Assembly (NCBI GenBank): GCA_964651405.1
Contig: CAZYZB010000024.1
Location: 1 to 13,254, forward strand
Length of the DNA: 13,254 nt
Direction: 5' to 3'
Source: JAWBOD01 sp964651405
GTDB lineage: Archaea; Aenigmatarchaeota; Aenigmatarchaeia; Aenigmatarchaeales; Aenigmatarchaeaceae
In this document: positions 6,400 through 12,793 of the stretch, one piece after another
Numbering within the stretch: the stretch's first letter is position 1
Layout of the letters: the number at the start of each line of letters is the position of its first letter
Made by a program: the position numbers and the translations under genes
Notes under the pieces: generated by a model
Database searches by the model: none
The model's input: only the letters and a program-made list of their open reading frames with translations
What the model was told of the DNA's origin: nothing

Positions 6400-7206
6400 T
6401 TAATCAGCTTCAATCTTCTGCCAGATAAAGTCAAACATTGGCCCTAAAACATCTGCTGCCACGTGCTCGCTTTGGGTCCAAAAGGCCAAGTCTTGGGTTG
6501 GGTGAACTTCCTCGTCTGTTAATGCCATAACGACATGAGATCCATCAACAACACAAAATCTTCCTGCTATTTCTGGTTTAGTGATTTTCTTTACTTCTGC
6601 AAATTCTTTAAGTTTTTCTATTAATGGTAAATGCTCTTTCCCGTATTGTGCTGCTATTCTTATTTTAACTCCTTTATCTGATGCTTTCTTTAGAATATCG
6701 CTGTGAATTGTTTGTAAATCATTTAAACCTTTTGTTGTTGTTAAAATTGAAATGCTACTTTTTGCATTCTTAAAACAAGTTTCTAGTTGTTGATGCATGG
6801 CGTTTCTTCCTCTCAAAGATCCTGTCATTTCTCCTGGCTCTACTAATTCAACACCTTTCTTGTATATTCTCTCTAATTCTTTCAAAGCAGGAGATTTTTG
6901 GAACTGAGTTATTCTATCTACTGTTATTTCCATGTCTTCTTTTATTTTTTTCTTAACTCTCTCCAAAGCTTCGTTAGGAGCCATCGCAACATACTTAAGC
7001 GGCTTTGCTGTTTGTAACATTACGAACCCTTTCTCTGCTAAAGACTCTAAAACATCGTAAGTTCTACTGTGTGGAACCTTTGCTAATGAAGACAATTCGC
7101 CTGCCGTAGAAGTTCCTCTGGAAATTAAAGCAACCCATAGCTTTCTTTCATATAGATTTAAACCAATTTGCTTTAATGCATCCAATATTTGCTGTGTAAC
7201 TACCAT
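6400..7206 (-). CDS. TrmB-family transcriptional regulator
   Basis: The 268-residue cytoplasmic DNA-binding protein has a winged helix at about 8-75, of the form LKQIGLNLYERKLWVALISRG...GELSSLAKVPHSRTYDVLESLAEKGFV, which is the TrmB pattern. A charged coiled-coil-like stretch follows at 80-118. The C-terminal half (125-268) alternates beta strands and helices with LRGRNAMHQQLETCFKNA and SSISILTTTKG, similar to the effector or phospholipase-D-like domain of TrmB proteins. Classical TrmB proteins bind sugars; the effector here is unknown. Transcription is divergent from the small HTH gene. A GTGAT sequence precedes the ATG by three bases, with a TATA box at 7235-7245. The palindrome at 7250-7260, just outside the TATA box, is a plausible self-binding site. 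Confidence 0.85.
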   Translation of the reverse strand: MVVTQQILDALKQIGLNLYERKLWVALISRGTSTAGELSSLAKVPHSRTYDVLESLAEKGFVMLQTAKPLKYVAMAPNEALERVKKKIKEDMEITVDRITQFQKSPALKELERIYKKGVELVEPGEMTGSLRGRNAMHQQLETCFKNAKSSISILTTTKGLNDLQTIHSDILKKASDKGVKIRIAAQYGKEHLPLIEKLKEFAEVKKITKPEIAGRFCVVDGSHVVMALTDEEVHPTQDLAFWTQSEHVAADVLGPMFDFIWQKIEAD

Positions 7207-7234
7207 TTTATCACTTTAATTAATATTTATGTTT

Positions 7235-7260
7235 AATATTTAAAGTTTGCCACTTTGTGG
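7235..7260 (-). promoter_or_regulatory. TrmB gene promoter with adjacent palindrome
   Basis: The minus strand contains CTTTAAATATT (7235-7245), predicting transcription from about 7213 and a leader of about seven bases. Immediately upstream, CCACTTTGTGG (7250-7260) is an inverted repeat with 4-bp arms and a 3-bp centre. It lies over or next to the BRE, where a regulator could block or help TFB. Confidence 0.45.
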
Positions 7261-7282
7261 TTAATAATTGTATGCATAGAAA

Positions 7283-7296
7283 AGTATTTAAATACT
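7283..7296. repeat. 14-bp perfect palindrome between divergent regulators
   Basis: AGTATTTAAATACT reads the same on both strands. An 8-bp palindrome, TATGCATA, lies nearby at 7271-7278. Both fall in the middle of the divergent regulator spacer. They could be regulator sites or a bidirectional TATA element; AT-richness makes chance short palindromes fairly common. Confidence 0.4.
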
Positions 7297-7359
7297 CACT
7301 AAATGGTCGTAAAATGTGATTTCTTGCAATACAGATAAGATAGCTAATCCAATAAAGGA

Positions 7360-7368
7360 TTTAAATAT
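7360..7368 (+). promoter_or_regulatory. TATA box of the small HTH regulator gene
   Basis: TTTAAATAT, preceded by the purine-rich AATAAAGGA, predicts a transcription start near 7390-7391. That gives a leaderless or very short leader for the ATG at 7396. A second AT-rich stretch at 7373-7384 is too close to the ATG to be the main TATA box. Confidence 0.45.
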
Positions 7369-7380
7369 GTGCTATAAATA

Positions 7381-7395
7381 TATAACAGTGTTATA
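7381..7395. promoter_or_regulatory. Perfect 15-bp inverted repeat abutting the start codon (candidate operator)
   Basis: TATAACA-G-TGTTATA is a perfect 7-1-7 palindrome. It covers the predicted transcription start and ends on the base before the ATG of an HTH regulator. Bound protein would block polymerase directly, so autorepression by the downstream product is the simplest reading. Confidence 0.55.
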
Positions 7396-7770
7396 ATGAA
7401 ACCATACTGTGAGATTGCTTCGCAATATCTTTTGCCGACTCTGCGCGCGTTAGTTGCTAAAACTCTTATGGAAAAATATAAGCTGACGCAACAAAATGCT
7501 GCCTCAAAATTAGGCCTATCTCAAGCTGCTATATCGCAATATATGAGACAGCTAAGAGGATCAAAGGTAAAAACTATAGAAAAGGATAAAAGCATCATGG
7601 ATGAAATAGAGAAATTTTCAGGCAGAATTGCTTCTGGAGAATTAAACTCATTGACTGCCTTAAACGCTTTTTGCGATATTTGCAGAACAACAAGAAAGAA
7701 AAAGATATTGTGCGAATTCCATATAAAATATTTCCCTGAGCTAAAAGATTGTAATATATGCTTAGAATAA
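7396..7770 (+). CDS. HTH transcriptional regulator with cysteine-rich C-terminus
   Basis: This 124-residue protein has an XRE/Cro-like helix-turn-helix at about 28-55 (KLTQQNAASKLGLSQAAISQYMR), preceded by a conserved-looking lead-in MKPYCEIASQYLLPTLRALVAK. The C-terminal third contains CDIC (93-96), CEFH (106-109) and CNIC (119-122). With Cys5 that is six cysteines and a histidine, suggesting a metal or Fe-S site or a thiol switch. The overall layout recalls an archaeal family of small predicted regulators (COG2522-like, from memory). Targets and signal are unknown. The perfect palindrome at its start codon suggests autoregulation. Its stop codon directly abuts that of the convergent DUF151 gene, leaving no spacer. 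Confidence 0.8.
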   Translation: MKPYCEIASQYLLPTLRALVAKTLMEKYKLTQQNAASKLGLSQAAISQYMRQLRGSKVKTIEKDKSIMDEIEKFSGRIASGELNSLTALNAFCDICRTTRKKKILCEFHIKYFPELKDCNICLE

Positions 7771-8277
7771 CTATGGTTCTACAATCTCTTGGCATATGTC
7801 TTTACCAATCTCTTGGAGCATTGTTTTGTTTATGTATATAGTGGAGTTTGTTCTAACTGCTATTGCTATTGCATCTGATGGCTTTGTATCTAGTTTCAGT
7901 ATTTTATCACCTGATATTAAAATCAGGTTTGCATAGTAGAATTTGCCATCAAAACTTTCCATGATCACAGAATCTAATGTTATGTTAAAGCTCTTTAGAA
8001 CTGCCACAAGAGTATCATGAGTGTTTGGTCTCTCGTTTATAACGCCTTTAACGCCAGATTCTATTGATTCTGCTCTTTCTAAGGATGTTTCAGCAACTAT
8101 AGCAGTGCAGTTGTTTCCTATAAGGACAGTCGTTCCTGAGACTTTAAGATAGTCTGCAACAACATATTTTGACTCGTCTATTTCAACCAAATTCACAATT
8201 GAATAAGCCATTATAGAAGATAGGATTAGTAAAACTAACGCTATTAAAGGTGCTTTAGATACTTTCTTTTTCTTCAT
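7771..8277 (-). CDS. Membrane-anchored bifunctional-nuclease-domain (DUF151) protein
   Basis: The chosen ATG at 8277 gives 168 residues. A GTGAG sequence lies six bases upstream, and this start places a clean signal-anchor at the N-terminus: MKKKKVSKAP followed by a hydrophobic helix at 10-30. A longer frame back to 8439 overlaps the 55-residue gene and has no coding character. Residues 36-165 match the BFN/DUF151 fold: ERPNTHDTLVAVLKSFNI (82-99) and LDTKPSDAIAIAVRTNSTIYI (129-149), the latter being the family's hallmark. Soluble relatives are reported to have DNase/RNase activity. The basic N-terminus before the helix predicts that the domain faces outside, which is unexpected for a nucleic-acid enzyme. 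Cys57 and Cys162 could form a disulfide. It is probably co-transcribed with the 55-residue gene. Confidence 0.82.
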   Translation of the reverse strand: MKKKKVSKAPLIALVLLILSSIMAYSIVNLVEIDESKYVVADYLKVSGTTVLIGNNCTAIVAETSLERAESIESGVKGVINERPNTHDTLVAVLKSFNITLDSVIMESFDGKFYYANLILISGDKILKLDTKPSDAIAIAVRTNSTIYINKTMLQEIGKDICQEIVEP

Positions 8278-8317
8278 AGCAATCTCACATGATTTTTTAT
8301 GTTTCAATCTAATGAAG

Positions 8318-8485
8318 TTATTTTTTACGTCTAACCATAGGCAAGTGCGTTCTTGGATTTTCAAAAACCTCCATTTCAGCAGGCAAATCAATCGCACCTT
8401 CTTGATTCTTAGAGAAGAAAAATAACTTTCCTCTTCCATGCAACCAATACTTCTGACCTTTGCTGTTTGTATGCTCGTAAGCCAT
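8318..8485 (-). CDS. Conserved-looking 55-residue small protein
   Basis: This short gene is easily missed. It encodes 55 residues starting MAYEHTNSKGQKYWLHGRGK, then LFFFSKNQEGAIDLPAEMEV, and ending FENPRTHLPMVRRKK. Real coding is supported by a strong GGAGG Shine-Dalgarno site eight bases before the ATG, a TATA box further up, and a protein with sensible hydrophobic and charged alternation. It resembles, from memory, a family of roughly 60-residue archaeal and bacterial proteins of unknown function that open with H-NSKG--YYLH and end with GYEVVENKRTGLP--KKK. The pattern suggests a small beta-rich, cytoplasmic fold. An overlapping ATG at 8489 in another frame lacks such a product. The stop lies 40 bases before the DUF151 gene, so the two likely form one transcript. 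Confidence 0.75.
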   Translation of the reverse strand: MAYEHTNSKGQKYWLHGRGKLFFFSKNQEGAIDLPAEMEVFENPRTHLPMVRRKK

Positions 8486-8493
8486 TCATACCG

Positions 8494-8498
8494 CCTCC
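8494..8498 (-). promoter_or_regulatory. Strong Shine-Dalgarno site of the small protein gene
   Basis: GGAGG on the minus strand lies eight bases before the ATG at 8485. It is the strongest ribosome binding site in the window besides that of EF-1alpha and supports this short gene. Confidence 0.6.
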
Positions 8499-8531
8499 AT
8501 AAATTTTAGTTGTAATTTAATTTAAAATGTA

Positions 8532-8543
8532 AGTATATAAATA
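8532..8543 (-). promoter_or_regulatory. TATA box of the 55-residue gene and DUF151 gene
   Basis: The minus strand reads TATTTATATACT. A start near 8510 would give a leader of about 25 bases that includes the GGAGG site, in contrast to the mostly leaderless genes around it. Confidence 0.55.
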
Positions 8544-8556
8544 AAACAATTTAAAG

Positions 8557-8590
8557 AAAAATAGAAAAAATATATTAATAACTTTAAAAA
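8557..8590 (-). terminator. T-tract terminator of the pilin cluster
   Basis: Beginning 26 bases after the last pilin gene, the minus strand carries three T runs of 5, 6 and 5 bases (8586-8590, 8565-8570, 8557-8561). This fits an archaeal factor-independent terminator and closes the pilus cluster before the next promoter. Confidence 0.5.
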
Positions 8591-8616
8591 GTGCTCTATA
8601 GCGCCTAATCACTGAA

Positions 8617-9042
8617 TTACTTTAGATTAGTCCATTCTGTTCTAACAGATGGGCAGTTCTTTGCTGTGAATCTTACTTTGTCAGATGTTGTAAGACCTGA
8701 AAATGTTGTGGAATTTGAAACTTTGCCTGCAGTGCCCGAAGCTATTGTAACAGCCGCATTTGTTGCAGTATCAACATTTCCATTTGAGTGAAGCACTTCA
8801 ATAGTAAATCCTGGACCCAAATCAACATTTCCTGCCTCAAGAACTGCTGTCACAGTGTCGCCTCCATCTTCTATTTTCGGATATTCAGCTGTTGCATAAG
8901 TCAAGGTTCCACCAACACAAGATGGTAAAGCAGATAGCTGTTGTCTCGTATAATTTGAAACAAAAGTAGCTAAAATCGCTGCCAATGTCATTGTTATCGC
9001 TATTAGCAAAACCGATGCTATTAAAGGAGATATTCCTTTCAT
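8617..9042 (-). CDS. Type IV pilin, probable major subunit
   Basis: This 141-residue protein starts MKG-ISPLIASVLLIAITMTLAAILATFV. That is a class III signal peptide (cut expected after Lys-Gly) joined to the hydrophobic assembly helix of archaeal pilins of the PF07790/DUF1628 type. The remainder (about 40-141) is a Thr-, Val- and Ala-rich beta domain bracketed by Cys42 and Cys130, which could form a disulfide. It should be processed by an archaeal prepilin peptidase and polymerise into a surface filament. The start at 9042 is preferred over an in-frame TTG nine bases upstream, because the leader is then the usual MKG. It has its own TATA box behind the giant gene, unlike its coupled neighbours, which suits a highly expressed main subunit. 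Confidence 0.85.
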   Translation of the reverse strand: MKGISPLIASVLLIAITMTLAAILATFVSNYTRQQLSALPSCVGGTLTYATAEYPKIEDGGDTVTAVLEAGNVDLGPGFTIEVLHSNGNVDTATNAAVTIASGTAGKVSNSTTFSGLTTSDKVRFTAKNCPSVRTEWTNLK

Positions 9043-9069
9043 GTTTGTCAAGTCTTATTTTGAATAAAG

Positions 9070-9081
9070 TTGTATATAAAG
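9070..9081 (-). promoter_or_regulatory. Promoter of the major-pilin-like gene
   Basis: CTTTATATACAA on the minus strand begins directly after the stop codon of the 755-residue gene. The expected start near 9049 gives a leader of about seven bases before the ATG at 9042. It is one of the cleanest TATA boxes in the window. Confidence 0.6.
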
Positions 9082-9082
9082 A

Positions 9083-11350
9083 TTATTGTGTGTAAGTGAC
9101 ATAATACTGTATGTAATCTTCTTTAAGAATACCTTGCTGTTTGTCTGCTGTTGAGATAATTCTAATCATAATTAAGTTGTTCGATGAAACGTAATTTGAA
9201 GGACTTGCTGTCTCAGCGCACCACCATTTAGTTGGTGTGTTTGCCAAAACATTACCAAAGTCACATCCGCTTGAAACCCATTGTGAATTTGCAAAGTCAT
9301 AAATATGTAATTCATAAAAGTCTGTTTCTGTGGTTGTGAAAGTTATAGTAATATTAATTGAATACAAAGATCCTGTATAGCTTATTGAAGAAGAGTTGTA
9401 CCAAACTTCTAAGTTATACCTTTTTGGCTTAAAAGCAAAATCAAAACTAGGAAATTCTAGAGACGATGTTGTAGTTTCTAGAGCAGAACCGCCTTCTGTA
9501 TTTGCCCAAGACAAAGTGTTGCCACCAAAAACTTTAGCCCACAAGTCAGCAGCCTCATCTTTTATTATAACCATTGTTTTATTTTGGTCCAAAAAGCTTA
9601 GCGTCAATATGTTGTTATCCTCATCGCTTAGAAGAGGTGTTGGTGAAAAATCAGAAGATGTAATCCAAGAGTTAGAAGTTTTATTGTATATGTAATAGTC
9701 GATAACAGTGTTTGTAGCAGCATCAGAATATACTAGAATACCAATAGGACTTGATCCTGCCCATGCTACACTATGCAATTGGTTTGGAACAGCTTCTGAT
9801 GCATATATTGTTGTATCATTTGCTCCAAATTTTAACCAAGAAGTTCCATTCCATACAGAAGCTTGCAAATCATCTTGACTGCCACCATTACTCTCGGAAA
9901 CTAAAATATAATCACTTCCAAATTGAGGAGAAACGCTTATCATCATTCCTGTTTCATTGAAAGCTGCTTGGAGAGCAGTTGAATATGTGCAACTTCCTGA
10001 TGGCTTTGTTGTATATCTCAAGTCTTCAGTATTGTTTATGCTATGAGCAATAAACAAGTCTCCAGATAGCTGTTCATAATCAGCATCAAACTTCCTATAA
10101 TCAGGATAATATAAATCCACACTCAATGCTGAAGGTGGCTCGCAACCCCACGAGTTTCCGTCCCATATCATGGCATTCAAACTGTCTCTAGAGTCTGAAT
10201 ATGCTAGAGCAATCTCATTGCTGTTTGGTCTTGCTGAAAGCTTAATCCGTTCCACTATGCCTGATGTTCTAGTTACTGGAACACTTTGTTGTGATGACCA
10301 ATGATCTCCATCCCAAATTACATATTTTGGGATTGATGTGTTATCTGAATATACTAATATAGCCCTGCCATTATTTTGCTCATAAGCTAAATCCATTTTA
10401 TGTGCATTAGCTGCTGTAGATGCTGCTGTCAACTCAACAACAGAACCACAAATTATACCATTATGCCAGCATAATGCTCCAGTTTTATTAGAATATACTT
10501 GTATGTTAATATCATCATATGCATCTGCTGTTGCAAGAACATATTCATCTCTTACTGGAGATGCTTTAACAGACACCCATTCTATTGTCCCTCCAACCGA
10601 ACCGGTACTAAGTTCAGAACTCCAAGTTTGGCTTGTCTCGTTCCATAATCTATATCTAGGCATTTGGACTGTTCCCTCGCCATAGACTAAAATACCATCT
10701 CCAATTGAGCTTTTATAAATCTCTTGAACATCATATGTGTTAACTCCCAAATCATTCAAATTATTTGGTGTTCCTCCAACTTCTGTCCCACTAAATAAAT
10801 AAGGAATTCCGTTTTGGTTATATTGATTAGTAAATGTTACAACTGTTGGTGAAGGTAGAGGAGTTAATGTAACATAAATCATTTGCTTTTGAACTGTGTT
10901 ATTATAACCGATGTTTCTTATTGTTAGTGTGTGGTAACCTCTTCCAAACTCATCTTTACCAACAATCTGAACATTGTCATAAGATAAGTTTAGATAAATA
11001 ATGCCAGCTTTTCCAGTAAAATTGATTTCATCTTCTATTTTAGAAGCTCCTTCTGCAATTATTTGCCCAGCTGATTCCATAGAAAATATTAAAGAATTTG
11101 TTGAATTGTCGATTTTATAATATCCACCTGAAATGCTAAATCTTAAAACTCTTGTAGATCCTTCTCCTTCGGCTAAAACATTTTTAATTACATTGTCTAT
11201 TGAGACTAGGTTGTTTTTTCCTTCTTGCATCAAAAGTATTTCTTTTGTCCTTTGGGTCGAAGGACCACCAAGCTGCAAGGCAAAGAACACCGCAGTAATA
11301 GAAATAATAAGAATTAAAACACTTGCTATTAATACGTCTACGCCTTTCAT
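9083..11350 (-). CDS. Giant pilin-like protein with a predicted beta-propeller ectodomain
   Basis: This 755-residue protein begins MKG-VDVLIASVLILIISITAVFFAL, a class III signal peptide with an assembly helix, as in the small neighbours. Residues 40-165 form a first extracellular domain. From about 218 to 615, eight diverged repeats recur at about 220, 270, 331, 380, 431, 481, 537 and 593. Each has a hydrophobic strand (ILVYSD type), a short variable stretch, a second strand and an aromatic turn such as IWDGDHW, IWDGNSW or VWNGTSW. That spacing suits a beta-propeller. Residues 640-755 form a last beta domain. About 14 N-X-S/T sequons suggest a glycosylated surface protein. The ATG overlaps the preceding stop (ATGA). 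I infer a tip or adhesin subunit of a pilus; ligand and partner are unknown. Confidence 0.8.
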   Translation of the reverse strand: MKGVDVLIASVLILIISITAVFFALQLGGPSTQRTKEILLMQEGKNNLVSIDNVIKNVLAEGEGSTRVLRFSISGGYYKIDNSTNSLIFSMESAGQIIAEGASKIEDEINFTGKAGIIYLNLSYDNVQIVGKDEFGRGYHTLTIRNIGYNNTVQKQMIYVTLTPLPSPTVVTFTNQYNQNGIPYLFSGTEVGGTPNNLNDLGVNTYDVQEIYKSSIGDGILVYGEGTVQMPRYRLWNETSQTWSSELSTGSVGGTIEWVSVKASPVRDEYVLATADAYDDINIQVYSNKTGALCWHNGIICGSVVELTAASTAANAHKMDLAYEQNNGRAILVYSDNTSIPKYVIWDGDHWSSQQSVPVTRTSGIVERIKLSARPNSNEIALAYSDSRDSLNAMIWDGNSWGCEPPSALSVDLYYPDYRKFDADYEQLSGDLFIAHSINNTEDLRYTTKPSGSCTYSTALQAAFNETGMMISVSPQFGSDYILVSESNGGSQDDLQASVWNGTSWLKFGANDTTIYASEAVPNQLHSVAWAGSSPIGILVYSDAATNTVIDYYIYNKTSNSWITSSDFSPTPLLSDEDNNILTLSFLDQNKTMVIIKDEAADLWAKVFGGNTLSWANTEGGSALETTTSSLEFPSFDFAFKPKRYNLEVWYNSSSISYTGSLYSINITITFTTTETDFYELHIYDFANSQWVSSGCDFGNVLANTPTKWWCAETASPSNYVSSNNLIMIRIISTADKQQGILKEDYIQYYVTYTQ

Positions 11351-11712
11351 GTGTACACCGTTCTGTTTATTATTAAGTTCTCTATCAAATAATAATTTCT
11401 TGAAGAAAGAGAGACATTCATATAAACTATGGTTGTAGGTCCTGATGAGATTGAATAAGCAACGTTTTCTACATAACCTTTTTTCTTAAAAACATTTGTT
11501 GAAAAATCTATAAAATTATTTAAATTAGCTGAAACAGAATCTTGATTTATAAGTGAAATATCAATCGTCTTTATTAATTCATTTTTAAGATTTGTAAAGC
11601 TTTCATAGAATAACTCGTCTTGTCTTACATCAACCGTCTGAGTGCTTAATCTAGTTATAAATAAGGCTAATAAAACTAGAATCGAGGCTATTATAAATAT
11701 TTGGCCCTTCAT
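11347..11712 (-). CDS. Minor pilin/pseudopilin-like protein (121 residues)
   Basis: The protein starts MKG-QIFIIASILVLLALFITRLS, a class III-type leader with a hydrophobic helix, followed by an alpha-helical stretch (RQDELFYESFTNLKNELIKTID) and a small beta-rich tail without cysteines. I do not recognise a named family beyond the pilin-like N-terminus. The start at 11712 is chosen because it gives the MKG leader and overlaps the preceding stop by four bases in an ATGA junction; a longer in-frame start at 11727 would add five residues. Its own stop overlaps the giant gene in the same way. The tight coupling suggests production in fixed ratio with the giant protein, as expected for a minor subunit of one complex. 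Confidence 0.72.
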   Translation of the reverse strand: MKGQIFIIASILVLLALFITRLSTQTVDVRQDELFYESFTNLKNELIKTIDISLINQDSVSANLNNFIDFSTNVFKKKGYVENVAYSISSGPTTIVYMNVSLSSRNYYLIENLIINRTVYT

Positions 11713-12083
11713 TTTGACCAAGTCCAAAGGTTAATTAACTTTCTATTATAGATATTTTCTCCAGCAATTAAGTAGCTAGAAAGGTAAACTGTCTTGTCAT
11801 AAGGAATGCTATTATCTATGCAGTCTGAAGTTGAACAAATTTTAAACTTAAAATTTGCCACTGCAGGTAAGCAAACTTTTAAGCTATCATTAAGTTCTGT
11901 ATTCATGTTGTTTATTGCATAGTATCTTAACAAGCCATTTTGATCCAAGTAATTAAGACATGAATATCCGATTTCTGAAAAATTTATTTCACTTACCTGT
12001 TGGACAGGGAAAATCATCATTATCCCAACCAAAACTAAAACTGACCCTAAAACTGCTTCTAATGTATGCATCATACCTTTCAT
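11709..12083 (-). CDS. Minor pilin/pseudopilin-like protein with four cysteines (124 residues)
   Basis: The sequence starts MKG-MMHTLEAVLGSVLVLVGIMMIFPV. The Glu at the sixth residue after the presumed cut is reminiscent of the Glu5 that registers bacterial pilin subunits. The ectodomain is small and carries Cys42, Cys71, Cys83 and Cys88, which could form two disulfides outside the cell. No specific family is recognised. The start at 12083 shares one base with the preceding stop in a TAATG junction and yields the MKG leader; the upstream in-frame alternative at 12089 adds only two residues. The stop overlaps the next gene by four bases. The protein is therefore part of the same coupled minor-subunit set. 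Confidence 0.72.
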   Translation of the reverse strand: MKGMMHTLEAVLGSVLVLVGIMMIFPVQQVSEINFSEIGYSCLNYLDQNGLLRYYAINNMNTELNDSLKVCLPAVANFKFKICSTSDCIDNSIPYDKTVYLSSYLIAGENIYNRKLINLWTWSK

Positions 12084-12793
12084 TACCACACCTTCAATTT
12101 AACAAAACTTGGATAAATTGTCTCATCTTGTCTTTCAACAAGCAATGGAATTGATTTAGCTATCACATTTGTTGTTAATGGGATTTCAATCCCATAATCA
12201 CATTCAGAAACATTAAAATTATTTAAAAAACCAAACTGATCTCTTGCCTCATTATAGCCTAAACTCTTTAATATTGAGCATTTTTCTTTTGAAAGAACGT
12301 AAACATCCTCTTCAGACAAAATCACACTTGTTATGTTAGTTTCTATAATATTGCTTGTATAAGTAATTTTAGTAGTTGGAGCATCATCATAAAAGATATT
12401 TACATATTTTTTCTCATTTGAAGAAAAACTTAATTCAAATGAGATTGTAGCATTGTCTCCGTTATCTATTTGAGAATATGTAATCTCATTTAAAAAAATA
12501 TCATAAACGTGAATTTTGTTTACAACAGGAGTTATCGTTACACTAAGTGTCTCTGTATGAGGATAAGAACCTATTTCCTTAAAAGAAACTTGGATTTTTT
12601 TAAAATTTGAGATTAAACTTTTACTGTCTTGTATGTTAAAAAGCTGCTTTGAAAGTGAGGATGCAGACTCCTCTAGTTTCTTTGCTGTAAATAAGTTAAA
12701 GTCATTCGTTAGTTTGCTTGAAACAGAGATTACTGAATAAGTTAAAATGCTTATCATCATTAAGATTGCTATTGCAAAATCTATTTGACTCAT
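12083..12793 (-). CDS. Pilin-like secreted or membrane-anchored protein (236 residues)
   Basis: The N-terminus MSQIDFAIAILMMISILTYSVISVSSKL is a hydrophobic helix with an acidic residue near its start, as in pilins, but the leader ends in Ser-Gln instead of the Lys-Gly of its neighbours. Processing by the prepilin peptidase is therefore uncertain, and it may instead stay as a membrane anchor. A helical stalk follows (about 36-70), then an extracellular domain rich in beta strands (75-155) and a C-terminal part with Cys172 and Cys198. I do not recognise a family. The gene is joined to both neighbours by overlapping stop and start codons (ATGA upstream, TAATG downstream). It is the second gene of the cluster. 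Confidence 0.7.
   Translation of the reverse strand: MSQIDFAIAILMMISILTYSVISVSSKLTNDFNLFTAKKLEESASSLSKQLFNIQDSKSLISNFKKIQVSFKEIGSYPHTETLSVTITPVVNKIHVYDIFLNEITYSQIDNGDNATISFELSFSSNEKKYVNIFYDDAPTTKITYTSNIIETNITSVILSEEDVYVLSKEKCSILKSLGYNEARDQFGFLNNFNVSECDYGIEIPLTTNVIAKSIPLLVERQDETIYPSFVKLKVW

Noticed and set aside
7303..7338. Tiny plus-strand frame (MVVKCDFLQYR) behind the palindromic TATA-like element
   Set aside because: Only 11 codons long, without a ribosome binding site or any sign of conservation. Length alone makes it uninformative.
8278..8439. N-terminal extension of the DUF151 protein beginning MEEESYFSSL
   Set aside because: It overlaps the 55-residue gene in another frame, reads as unstructured Cys/Lys/Arg-rich sequence and would bury the membrane helix in mid-protein. 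The ATG at 8277 has a ribosome binding site and a normal signal-anchor.
8576..8616. Possible hairpin around GTGCTCTATAGCGC after the pilin gene
   Set aside because: The arms do not pair over more than about four bases. The T-tracts next to it explain termination without a stem.
9396..9960. Plus-strand open frames opposite the giant pilin-like gene
   Set aside because: They lack promoters and ribosome binding sites and lie fully antisense to an intact 755-codon gene with clear repeats.
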